From Clostridiaceae bacterium (GTDB lineage Bacteria > Bacillota > Clostridia > Oscillospirales > Acutalibacteraceae): 13,592 nt of DNA. Under the pieces are notes generated by a model, which searched no databases, was not told the origin of the DNA, and was given only the letters and a program-made list of their open reading frames with translations. The stretch covers positions 1-13,592 of the forward strand of contig JAEDIL010000048.1 of NCBI GenBank assembly GCA_016292455.1, in the 5' to 3' direction. Position numbers and translations under genes: made by a program. Shown here in pieces: positions 7,810 to 13,592 of the stretch. Every line of letters starts with the position of its first letter. The first letter of the stretch is position 1.

Positions 7810-7904
7810 CAATTCAAGTATATCAACCTTACCGAAAACTTTAACATCTTCTAATCCAGAACATAAAAGAGATATACTCATTCATTTTGTTAACCGGCTC
7901 ACAT

Positions 7905-8816
7905 TCAATCCAGTGAATCAATATACTTGCAGGCGTTGACCGCGGCGACGGCGCCGTCGGAGACTGCTGTTGCAATCTGGCGTACCTGCTTTGTCCGGCA
8001 GTCACCGGCAACAAAAACGCCTTCTGTTTTGCTTCGGCACTCCTCGCCGGAAATAATATATCCGTATTCATCAAGGCTTGCAACGCTCTTAAACGGCTCG
8101 TTTTCCGGTATCTGTCCTATTGCAACAAATATTCCGTCAACAGAAATGGTGGTTTCGTTATTATTATCGGTATTTTTTATACGGACCGCAGAAAGACTTT
8201 CATTTCCGTCAAGTCCGCTGACAACCGAATTTGTAATGAATTCAACATTTTTCTTCTTTTCGAGCAAAGCGAGCAGCTTTTTTTCGCCGGTGAAAAAGGG
8301 CAGGTTCTGAACCAGAGTGACTTTTTCACAAATTTCCGAAAGCATCACGGCTTCCTGTAATGCGGTGTTTCCACCGCCAATTACAGCTACTCTTTTTCCG
8401 CGATAAAAAGCACCGTCACAAACCGCACAGTATGAAACACCACGACCGACAAATTTCTCTTCGTTTTCCGCTCCGAGCATTCTGTGCTTGGAACCCGAAG
8501 CAATAATAACGCTTTTTGCCTCGTAAATGCCGGTCGTTCCGACTACCCTTTTACAGCCGTTTTCATTCTCAATGGCTGTCACTTCGTCAAGTTCAATTTC
8601 AGCACCAAGGTTCATCGCTTGCTCAATCAGCTTTTCGGCAAACTCGTTGCCGCTCATCTGAATTGTTCCGGGGTAGTTTTCAACCTTTGGAGAATGGGTA
8701 ATCTGACCGCCGAAAGTTTCCTTTTCAACAACAAGAACGCTTTTTTCTGCGCGTCTGGCATAAACGGCGGCAGTAAGACCGGCAGGTCCTGCGCCGATTA
8801 TCACTATATCATACAT
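7905..8816 (-). CDS. trxB: Thioredoxin reductase-like flavoprotein
   Basis: A two-domain FAD flavoprotein of the low-molecular-weight thioredoxin reductase family (303 residues), which passes electrons via a CxxC pair to a redoxin. Motifs, counted from ATG 8816, are the FAD-binding GAGPAG (8-13), GGQITHSPKVENYPG (36-50), the redox-active CAVC (130-133), the nucleotide-binding GGGNTA (147-152) and a C-terminal AGDCR followed by RQIATAVSDGA. The usual HRRxxxR segment that grips the NADPH 2'-phosphate is replaced by a VQNLPFFTGEKK stretch, so NADH or another donor is possible. ATG 8816 is preferred because AAAGGTG lies about 10 nt upstream; GTG 8828 would add four residues but has no properly placed site. 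The gene lies 69 bp after nrdD and probably recycles its fused redoxin domain. No thioredoxin gene is adjacent. Confidence 0.92.
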   Translation of the reverse strand: MYDIVIIGAGPAGLTAAVYARRAEKSVLVVEKETFGGQITHSPKVENYPGTIQMSGNEFAEKLIEQAMNLGAEIELDEVTAIENENGCKRVVGTTGIYEAKSVIIASGSKHRMLGAENEEKFVGRGVSYCAVCDGAFYRGKRVAVIGGGNTALQEAVMLSEICEKVTLVQNLPFFTGEKKLLALLEKKKNVEFITNSVVSGLDGNESLSAVRIKNTDNNNETTISVDGIFVAIGQIPENEPFKSVASLDEYGYIISGEECRSKTEGVFVAGDCRTKQVRQIATAVSDGAVAAVNACKYIDSLD

Positions 8817-8843
8817 CTTCTTTTTCACCTTTCATAACAGCTC

Positions 8844-8874
8844 ATAGGCAGCAGGCTATTAACCTACTGCCTAT
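8844..8874 (-). other. Intercistronic stem-loop between nrdD and trxB
   Basis: ATAGGCAGCAGG (8844-8855) and CCTACTGCCTAT (8863-8874) form a 12-bp stem with a 7-nt loop. On the minus-strand RNA the single irregular pair is a G-U wobble, whereas on the plus strand it is a C-A mismatch. This favours a structure in the nrdD-trxB transcript. No U tract follows, so it is more likely an mRNA processing or stability element than a terminator. Confidence 0.6.
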
Positions 8875-8885
8875 AATTTGAAAAA

Positions 8886-11264
8886 TTACTGAACCATGAC
8901 AGTTTCTTCAATATACTTGCGGATGTTTGAAACGTTTCCGATTTTCTGAACATTTCCGCCGCTTACAACAACAAGGGTCGGAGCCATCGTTACACCGAAT
9001 TTCTTTATGATTTCGGGGTTCTCTTCTGCGTATACCTTTTCGAAGGCAATACCGGCCTTGTTAAGGAAGCTTTCTGCCATTTTGCAGTTGGGACAGGTTC
9101 TCGTTGCAAAGAGGAAGGTTGCGTCCTTTTCGCAGCAGAATTCTCCTTCGGCTTCAATTCCCTGCTGTTTCTTTTCGCAACCGGGAGCAGTTGATTTTTC
9201 CAGATCGTAAACTTTACGATCCTTGAATTCCTCTGCCTTTCCGTCGTTCCAGTTACGAACCGGGCGATAATATCCGGTTATGCGGCTGTATACCTCGGTT
9301 TCGCCGCCGCAATGCGGGCAGGTGTACTGCTCACCGACGAGATAACCGTGATCCTTACAAACCGAATATGTCGGTGAAAGGGTGTAATACGGAAGCTTAT
9401 AGTTGTCAGCAATTTTCTTGACAAGTTTTGCCGCTGATTTCCAATCCGGAAGCTTTTCACCAAGGAAAGCATGGAATACAGTACCGGAAGTATAGCGGGT
9501 TTGAAGGTCATCCTGAATGTCAAGGGCAGCAAAAATATCATCGGTATAGCTGACGGGGAGATGTGAGGAGTTAGTGTAATACGGTGCTCCGCCCGGTTCT
9601 GCAGCTGTAATAATATCCGGATATTTTTCAACGTCATGCTTTGCAAAACGATAAGTTGTTGACTCAGCAGGTGTTGCTTCAAGGTTATAAAGGTCGCCAT
9701 ACTGCTCCTGATAATCGGAAAGGCGTTCTCTCATATGGTCAAGCACTTCTTTTGCAAAGTCCTGAGTTTCCTTGTGTGTAAGGTCAGCATGGAGCCATTT
9801 TGCATTGAGTCCGACTTCGTTCATGCCGATAAGGCCAATGGTTGAAAAGTGATTGCTGAAAGTGCCGAGGTAGCGCTTGGTGTAGGGATAAAGACCTTCA
9901 TCAAGAAGCTTAGTAATAATTGTTCTCTTGACCTTGAGCGAGCGAGCCGAAATGTCCATAAGACGGTCGAGACGCTCATAAAAATCAGCCTTGTCTGAGG
10001 CAAGGTATGCAATTCTCGGAAGGTTGATAGTAACAACGCCGACCGAGCCGGTGCTTTCGCCGCTGCCGAAGAAGCCGCCGGATTTTTTACGCAGCTCACG
10101 AAGGTCAAGACGAAGACGGCAGCACATACTGCGAATGTCGCTCGGCTCCATGTCGCTGTTGACATAGTTTGAAAAGTACGGAGTTCCGTATTTTGAAGTC
10201 ATTTCAAAGAGAAGCTGATTGTTTTCGGTGTCTGACCAATCGAAGTCTCTTGTGATTGAATAGGTCGGAATGGGATACTGGAAGCCGCGGCCGTTTGCGT
10301 CGCCTTCAATCATCGTTTCGATGAAAGCCTTATTGATCATATCCATTTCTTTTTTGCAGTCTTTATATTTGAACGGCATTTCCTTTCCGCCGACGATTGC
10401 ATTGAGTTCTGCAAGGTCGTTGGGAACAGTCCAGTCAAGAGTAATATTTGAAAACGGTGCCTGGGTGCCCCAGCGTGACGGAGTGTTTACGCCGTAAATA
10501 AAGGATTCAATGCACTTTTTGACCTGGTCATAAGTAAGATTATCAGCCTTTACGAACGGTGCAAGATAGGTGTCAAATGATGAGAAAGCCTGTGCGCCGG
10601 CCCATTCATTCTGCATAATTCCGAGGAAGTTGACCATCTGATTGCAGAGAGTTGCAAGGTGTTTTGCCGGAGCGGAGGTGATCTTTCCCGTTACACCGCC
10701 GAGACCTTCTTTAATAAGCTGTTTAAGCGACCAGCCTGCGCAATAACCGGTGAGCATTGAGAGATCGTGAAGATGAATGTCTCCGCTTCTGTGAGCGTTT
10801 GCAATTTCTTCATCATAGATTTCGGAAAGCCAGTAATTTGCTGTAATTGCGCCGGAGTTGCTGAGAATAAGACCGCCTACGGAATAAGTTACGGTTGAGT
10901 TTTCTTTAACGCGCCAGTCGGTAACCTTAACATAGCTGTCAACAACAGCCTTATAATCAAGAATTGTTGACTTCATGTTGCGGAGTTTTTCGCGCTGCTT
11001 ACGATAAAGGATATATGCCTTGGCAACCTGAGAATAGCCGGCTTTGACAAGAACAGTTTCAACGCTGTCCTGAATGTCTTCAACTGCGATGTGTCCGTCC
11101 TTGATTTTACTTTCAAAATCAGCGGCAACTTTGAGTGAAATGAAGTCAATAATGTCATCATTATAATTGACCTCCTGAGCCTCAAAGGCGGATTTAATAG
11201 CATCGGAGATTTTATTGATGTCGAAACCAACAAACTTTCCGTCTCTTTTCTTAACGTCAAACAT
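8886..11264 (-). CDS. nrdD: Anaerobic (class III) ribonucleoside-triphosphate reductase with C-terminal redoxin domain
   Basis: A 792-residue glycyl-radical enzyme that reduces ribonucleoside triphosphates to deoxynucleotides without oxygen. Residues 1-95 form an ATP-cone (MFDVKKRDGKFVGFDINKI) for allosteric control. The catalytic barrel shows DIHLHDLSMLTGYCAGW (Cys175) and the tandem-cysteine loop RSMCCRLRLD (Cys381/382), which holds the expected thiyl cysteine. Near 636-652 a CxxH...CxxC set suggests the structural zinc site, and RITGYYRPVRNW places the glycyl radical at Gly664. Beyond the usual end, residues 712-792 form a glutaredoxin/thioredoxin-like domain with CPNC (724-727) and a cis-proline (MAPTLVV). 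ATG 11264 has GGGAG 8 nt upstream; the open frame continues to 11393 but there overlaps the promoter. It depends on NrdG for activation and probably on TrxB for reduction. Confidence 0.96.
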   Translation of the reverse strand: MFDVKKRDGKFVGFDINKISDAIKSAFEAQEVNYNDDIIDFISLKVAADFESKIKDGHIAVEDIQDSVETVLVKAGYSQVAKAYILYRKQREKLRNMKSTILDYKAVVDSYVKVTDWRVKENSTVTYSVGGLILSNSGAITANYWLSEIYDEEIANAHRSGDIHLHDLSMLTGYCAGWSLKQLIKEGLGGVTGKITSAPAKHLATLCNQMVNFLGIMQNEWAGAQAFSSFDTYLAPFVKADNLTYDQVKKCIESFIYGVNTPSRWGTQAPFSNITLDWTVPNDLAELNAIVGGKEMPFKYKDCKKEMDMINKAFIETMIEGDANGRGFQYPIPTYSITRDFDWSDTENNQLLFEMTSKYGTPYFSNYVNSDMEPSDIRSMCCRLRLDLRELRKKSGGFFGSGESTGSVGVVTINLPRIAYLASDKADFYERLDRLMDISARSLKVKRTIITKLLDEGLYPYTKRYLGTFSNHFSTIGLIGMNEVGLNAKWLHADLTHKETQDFAKEVLDHMRERLSDYQEQYGDLYNLEATPAESTTYRFAKHDVEKYPDIITAAEPGGAPYYTNSSHLPVSYTDDIFAALDIQDDLQTRYTSGTVFHAFLGEKLPDWKSAAKLVKKIADNYKLPYYTLSPTYSVCKDHGYLVGEQYTCPHCGGETEVYSRITGYYRPVRNWNDGKAEEFKDRKVYDLEKSTAPGCEKKQQGIEAEGEFCCEKDATFLFATRTCPNCKMAESFLNKAGIAFEKVYAEENPEIIKKFGVTMAPTLVVVSGGNVQKIGNVSNIRKYIEETVMVQ

Positions 11265-11293
11265 AGAATTTACTCCCTTCAATATTATGAACA

Positions 11294-11332
11294 GCGTTTT
11301 CGGCAACCGAAACCTGCCGGGAACCGAACGCC
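11294..11332 (-). promoter_or_regulatory. Structured nrdD leader
   Basis: The leader of the nrdD mRNA, about 80 nt long, contains two mutually exclusive pairings. In one, outer GCGTT/AACGC arms enclose a TTTCGG/CCGAAA hairpin. In the other, CGGCA pairs with TGCCG. The element ends about 30 nt before the start codon. It matches no riboswitch family I recognise and may simply be incidental structure. Confidence 0.3.
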
Positions 11333-11352
11333 TTGTTTTGCTGTGCGCGACC

Positions 11353-11381
11353 AGTATATTACATAAAAAACGAAATGTCAA
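11353..11381 (-). promoter_or_regulatory. nrdD promoter
   Basis: On the minus strand a perfect -35 TTGACA (11376-11381) and a -10 TATACT (11353-11358) are separated by exactly 17 bp. The expected start near 11346 gives a leader of about 82 nt. NrdR boxes begin 8 bp upstream of the -35 hexamer. Confidence 0.85.
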
Positions 11382-11418
11382 GAGAAAAAACACAATATCT
11401 TGCGTTTTTTCTCTTGAC
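11377..11418. repeat. 42-bp inverted repeat centred on an NrdR box
   Basis: Fifteen-base perfect arms, GTCAAGAGAAAAAAC (11377-11391) and GTTTTTTCTCTTGAC (11404-11418), flank a 12-bp centre that can pair three or four bases further. The centre coincides with that of the NrdR box at 11390-11405, and the promoter-side arm carries most of the nrdD -35 hexamer. In minus-strand RNA the one interior irregularity is a G-U wobble, giving 19 pairs and a GAUA loop. It may also help end the nrdG transcript, although the U-rich stretch after it is imperfect (AUUUCGUUUUUU). Confidence 0.8.
11390..11405. promoter_or_regulatory. NrdR box 1
   Basis: ACACAATATCTTGCGT matches the NrdR consensus acaCwAtATaTwGtgT at 14 of 16 positions. 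NrdR is the ATP/dATP-sensing repressor of ribonucleotide reductase genes. The box lies directly upstream of the nrdD -35 hexamer. Confidence 0.8.
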
Positions 11419-11421
11419 TTT

Positions 11422-11437
11422 TTACTATATCTTGTTG
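11422..11437. promoter_or_regulatory. Degenerate NrdR box (middle)
   Basis: TTACTATATCTTGTTG keeps the NrdR core CTATATCTTGT but not the outer bases, matching 11 of 16 positions. Its centre is exactly 32 bp from box 1, the three-helical-turn spacing typical of paired NrdR boxes. Confidence 0.5.
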
Positions 11438-11441
11438 TTAA

Positions 11442-11457
11442 ACACTATATGGTGTGT
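11442..11457. promoter_or_regulatory. NrdR box 2
   Basis: ACACTATATGGTGTGT matches the NrdR consensus at 14 of 16 positions and has fully palindromic ACAC/GTGT ends. Its centre is 20 bp from the degenerate middle box and 52 bp from box 1. It ends 10 bp from the nrdG stop codon. Confidence 0.75.
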
Positions 11458-11467
11458 TTCACGCATG

Positions 11468-12160
11468 TTACACACCGCGAATATCGACATTTGTAACATA
11501 ACGCCTCATAATATCAGCAAAGGTGAGCAGCTCCTCTTTTTCATACGGAGTCAGTTCTTCTCCGATAAGCTCACCGTCTGCTCTGTACTGCTGAATAAAA
11601 TAGCTCTTCTCGCCTTTCAGCCATTCGCCGATTCTTTCAAAATCATCGCTTTCCTGCAACTCTTTTGCCGTTGTTGTTCTGAATTCGTGCTCAACAGAGC
11701 TCTTTTTCAGAATCTCAACGCTTTCAATAACATTTTGCAAAAGCCTTTCATTCTTTATGCCACAGACTCTGAGATAGTTTTCCTTTGAAGTTTTAATGTC
11801 CATCGCAACATAGTCAAGAAGCTTTTTTTCAAGAAGCGACGAAAGCTTTTCCGGAAAGCTGCCGTTTGTGTCAAGCTTGACAAGAAAACCCATTGAACGC
11901 ACTTCCTGAATAAACTCTTCAATTCCGTCCTGAAAACAAGGCTCACCTCCGGTGATGCAAACTCCTTCAAGAACGCCTTCACGTTTTTTCAGAAAGGAAA
12001 TCACCTGTTCTGTTTCGATATGTTCGCCTTTTCCCGGGAGAACAAGCGAAGCATTATGACAAAACGGGCAGCGAAAATTGCAGCCTGTTGTAAATACAGT
12101 GCAGGCAAGTCTGCCCGGAAAATCAAGAAGCGTCAGCTTCTGTATGCCGCTTATATTCAT
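11468..12160 (-). CDS. nrdG: Anaerobic ribonucleotide reductase activating protein (radical SAM)
   Basis: A 230-residue radical-SAM activase that uses a 4Fe-4S cluster and S-adenosylmethionine to place the glycyl radical on NrdD. The N-terminus KLTLLDFPGRLACTVFTTGC leads into the cluster-binding CNFRCPFC (Cys27, Cys31, Cys34), followed by HN. The SAM-contacting TGGEP lies at 70-74, with LVKLDTNGS and YVAMDIKTS strands after it. The length and the LDFPG motif resemble the longer NrdG2-type activase rather than the shorter E. coli type. The ribosome binding site AAGGTGGG supports ATG 12160. The gene is upstream of nrdD in the same direction, separated by the NrdR operator region. Its own promoter is not evident in the 39 bp between the preceding terminator and its start. 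Confidence 0.95.
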   Translation of the reverse strand: MNISGIQKLTLLDFPGRLACTVFTTGCNFRCPFCHNASLVLPGKGEHIETEQVISFLKKREGVLEGVCITGGEPCFQDGIEEFIQEVRSMGFLVKLDTNGSFPEKLSSLLEKKLLDYVAMDIKTSKENYLRVCGIKNERLLQNVIESVEILKKSSVEHEFRTTTAKELQESDDFERIGEWLKGEKSYFIQQYRADGELIGEELTPYEKEELLTFADIMRRYVTNVDIRGV

Positions 12161-12195
12161 TATTACCCACCTTTAAAACAAAATTCAACGCACAC

Positions 12196-12221
12196 AAAAG
12201 CCGCCGGAACTGTCCGGCGGC
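12196..12221 (-). terminator. Rho-independent terminator after the YhhN-like gene
   Basis: A perfect 9-bp stem (GCCGCCGGA / TCCGGCGGC) with a 4-nt loop is followed on the minus strand by TTTTGTGTG. It begins 21 bp after the stop codon at 12243 and ends 35 bp before nrdG. The U tract is short, so some readthrough into nrdG is plausible. Confidence 0.75.
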
Positions 12222-12242
12222 AGTATGAAGTCAAGGAACAGC

Positions 12243-13025
12243 TCAGGTTCCGTAAAGAACCGGTGTGCTGATAAAGAAAATGCTGCTTGCAAGAAGAATC
12301 TGCGCCGCAAAGTATGTTGCGATATTGAATATTTTAAGCGGACGATTCTTTTTCTGACCGGCAAAAAGAATGATACCGAGACTTGCATCCGAAAGAACAA
12401 ACAAAACCGCCCCAAGAGCCACCGTGATGAACATCATAAGCATCACCTTGTCATCCGTCATGCCCCAAAGCCATTCGCCAATGCAAAGTCTGAATGCTTT
12501 TGCAAGCATCGCGCTGATTGTAACAGCATAAAGCACAACCGGAATGACCATATAGAGCTTTCCGGAGGCGAGCTTGCCCTGCCTCTTTTTAACAAAGGCA
12601 TATACAAGTATTATGCCCACCAAAACGGCAACGGCAAGAATCTCATACCATTCAAAAAAGCCTTTGTCCGGATACCTTCTGGCAATCATCTGCTGGAAGG
12701 CTATGATGTAAAAAACGTGCCCGCCGAGGAAAGCAAAAAGACCCAGACCGAAAACAATAATCTTATCGGTAATCAGGTGCAGGAACATATCTCCGAGCCA
12801 GCCGAGGAACAAACCGATGAGTATGTACTTGGAATATGTTGAGAACGAAGCGGTGTTGCCGCTGATTTTTGTTGCAAGAAGACCTGCGCCGAAGAACAGC
12901 GCCGAACATACCATCTTATATCCAAACGACTTCCAGCACTTATCCGGCCAGGAGTATTTCAGAAACAAGGGAACAAAAACAAACTCAAGCGCAACACAAA
13001 GCGCAAACAAAACTTTCAAAACCAT
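12243..13025 (-). CDS. YhhN family membrane protein (lysoplasmalogenase-like)
   Basis: A 260-residue integral membrane protein with about eight hydrophobic segments and family-typical polar residues inside them: GWLGDMF (Asp79), FLGGHVFY (His103) and VLSDASLG (Asp213). This pattern fits the YhhN/TMEM86 family, whose characterised members hydrolyse the vinyl-ether bond of lysoplasmalogens. Many anaerobic Clostridia make plasmalogens, so a lipid-turnover role is plausible but inferred. The ribosome binding site GGGAGG lies 5 nt before ATG 13025. The gene follows the upstream reading frame by 17 bp, so the two form an operon. It ends at its own terminator. Confidence 0.75.
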   Translation of the reverse strand: MVLKVLFALCVALEFVFVPLFLKYSWPDKCWKSFGYKMVCSALFFGAGLLATKISGNTASFSTYSKYILIGLFLGWLGDMFLHLITDKIIVFGLGLFAFLGGHVFYIIAFQQMIARRYPDKGFFEWYEILAVAVLVGIILVYAFVKKRQGKLASGKLYMVIPVVLYAVTISAMLAKAFRLCIGEWLWGMTDDKVMLMMFITVALGAVLFVLSDASLGIILFAGQKKNRPLKIFNIATYFAAQILLASSIFFISTPVLYGT

Positions 13026-13042
13026 AATAACCTCCCGAACAA

Positions 13043-13592
13043 TCAGACTATTCTTCCGTGAAGAGCAAGGTCGACAACAGGAACAAGATATGGCAATGCT
13101 TCACTGACTACTGTCTGGACCAACGGCTGTTTAATAACAGATTTGACCGATTCTTTAAGCGGCACTGCCATCGACGAAGATTCCGGACGCATTGAGGGCT
13201 TCATCATAACCTTTCCGTCGGCAAAAGTAAAAACAAGAACTCTTTCTGCCGCCGTTTCAATCGCGCGTATATGGATTTCAAGCTCCCGCTCGCTGTTCCA
13301 GCAGCCGACTGAGCAGGTGGTATACGGAGTCTGACCGAGAGTGATGTTGTCCCAGCGGTATTCGCCGTCCATTCCTATGTGAATCCGGTTGACCTCGGGT
13401 CCCTCCGACCAACGCATCACAAGCTCGTTTTCAAGCGGTTCAAAGGAAACATTGGTAATATTTCCGGCCTTGTCCCTTGCCATGAAAGAAGCAGGCAGAG
13501 TGACAACGCTTGTCGGGAAGCCGGCAATATTGAGGAGCGGAGACTTCATAAACTTAATTGTTTTTCCCGCAATCTGCTTTTCAGTATATGAA
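13043..13592 (-). CDS. C-terminal part of a possible beta-lactamase-type serine hydrolase
   Basis: The open frame continues beyond the right edge, so only the last 182 residues are visible; the ATG at 13549 is probably internal because the frame upstream stays open and reads like continuing protein (YTEKQIAGKTIKF). The visible part is soluble and beta-rich in appearance: GKTIKF, NVSFEPLENELVMRW, HIGMDGEYRW, SVGCWNSERELEIHIRAIETA and VLVFTF. This resembles the C-terminal domain that follows the catalytic domain in many Firmicute serine hydrolases related to beta-lactamases. The last 40 residues contain a short hydrophobic stretch (ALPYLVPVVDLAL). The catalytic motifs would lie outside the window, so the family call is tentative. 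It is followed after 17 bp by the YhhN-like gene. Confidence 0.45.
   Translation of the reverse strand, partial: SYTEKQIAGKTIKFMKSPLLNIAGFPTSVVTLPASFMARDKAGNITNVSFEPLENELVMRWSEGPEVNRIHIGMDGEYRWDNITLGQTPYTTCSVGCWNSERELEIHIRAIETAAERVLVFTFADGKVMMKPSMRPESSSMAVPLKESVKSVIKQPLVQTVVSEALPYLVPVVDLALHGRIV

Noticed and set aside
8814..8828. GTG 8828 as the trxB start
   Set aside because: It has no spaced ribosome binding site; the AAAGGTG that overlaps it is correctly placed for ATG 8816, which gives the standard MYDIVIIGAGPAG start.
11265..11393. N-terminal extension of nrdD by 43 codons to ATG 11393
   Set aside because: The extension overlaps the nrdD promoter and part of the operator palindrome, whereas ATG 11264 has a well-placed GGGAG and gives the standard ATP-cone start.
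11414..11440. Plus-strand promoter from the other arm of the palindrome (TTGACT)
   Set aside because: No acceptable -10 hexamer occurs at 16-18 bp, and transcription would run antisense into nrdG.

Overview
The window looks like chromosomal sequence from a strictly anaerobic, low-to-mid-GC member of the Firmicutes (Clostridia, possibly Ruminococcaceae/Oscillospirales-like). The reasons are the linked argR-recN pair, oxygen-sensitive class III ribonucleotide reductase genes (nrdD, nrdG), teichoic-acid-type CDP-glycerol glycerophosphotransferases, strong GGAGG-type ribosome binding sites and sigma-A-like promoters. The species cannot be named from the window. No rRNA, tRNA, CRISPR array, insertion sequence or phage gene was seen. 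No stretch longer than 300 bases lacks a gene.

Layout. Positions 1-4825 are read on the minus strand: argR, recN, tyrS, a DUF554 membrane protein, and the N-terminal end of a probable M28-type membrane peptidase. tyrS has its own promoter, whose -35 box overlaps the recN stop codon. From a divergent intergenic region at 4826-5030, two paralogous glycerophosphotransferase genes run on the plus strand (5031-7757) behind a consensus promoter and end at a strong terminator. They converge on a second minus-strand block (7905-13592). Read in its own direction, that block is the C-terminal end of a possible serine hydrolase, a YhhN/lysoplasmalogenase-like membrane protein, a terminator, nrdG, an operator/promoter region, nrdD and trxB.

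The most interesting part is the dNTP-synthesis block. NrdG is the radical-SAM activase of NrdD. NrdD carries an extra C-terminal redoxin domain with a CPNC motif, and trxB lies 69 bp downstream of it, so the reductase, its redoxin and the redoxin's likely reductase are encoded together. This TrxB lacks the usual HRRxxxR NADPH-phosphate motif. The 203-bp nrdG-nrdD gap holds two good NrdR boxes and a degenerate third, at 32 and 20 bp spacings. One box sits at the centre of a 42-bp inverted repeat whose promoter-side arm contains the nrdD -35 hexamer.

Other points of note are a candidate ArgR operator between argR and the glycerophosphotransferase genes, and a strongly acidic C-terminal tail on the first glycerophosphotransferase. 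I see no wholly unknown multi-gene system. The novelty lies in the architecture and regulation of the anaerobic ribonucleotide reductase locus.
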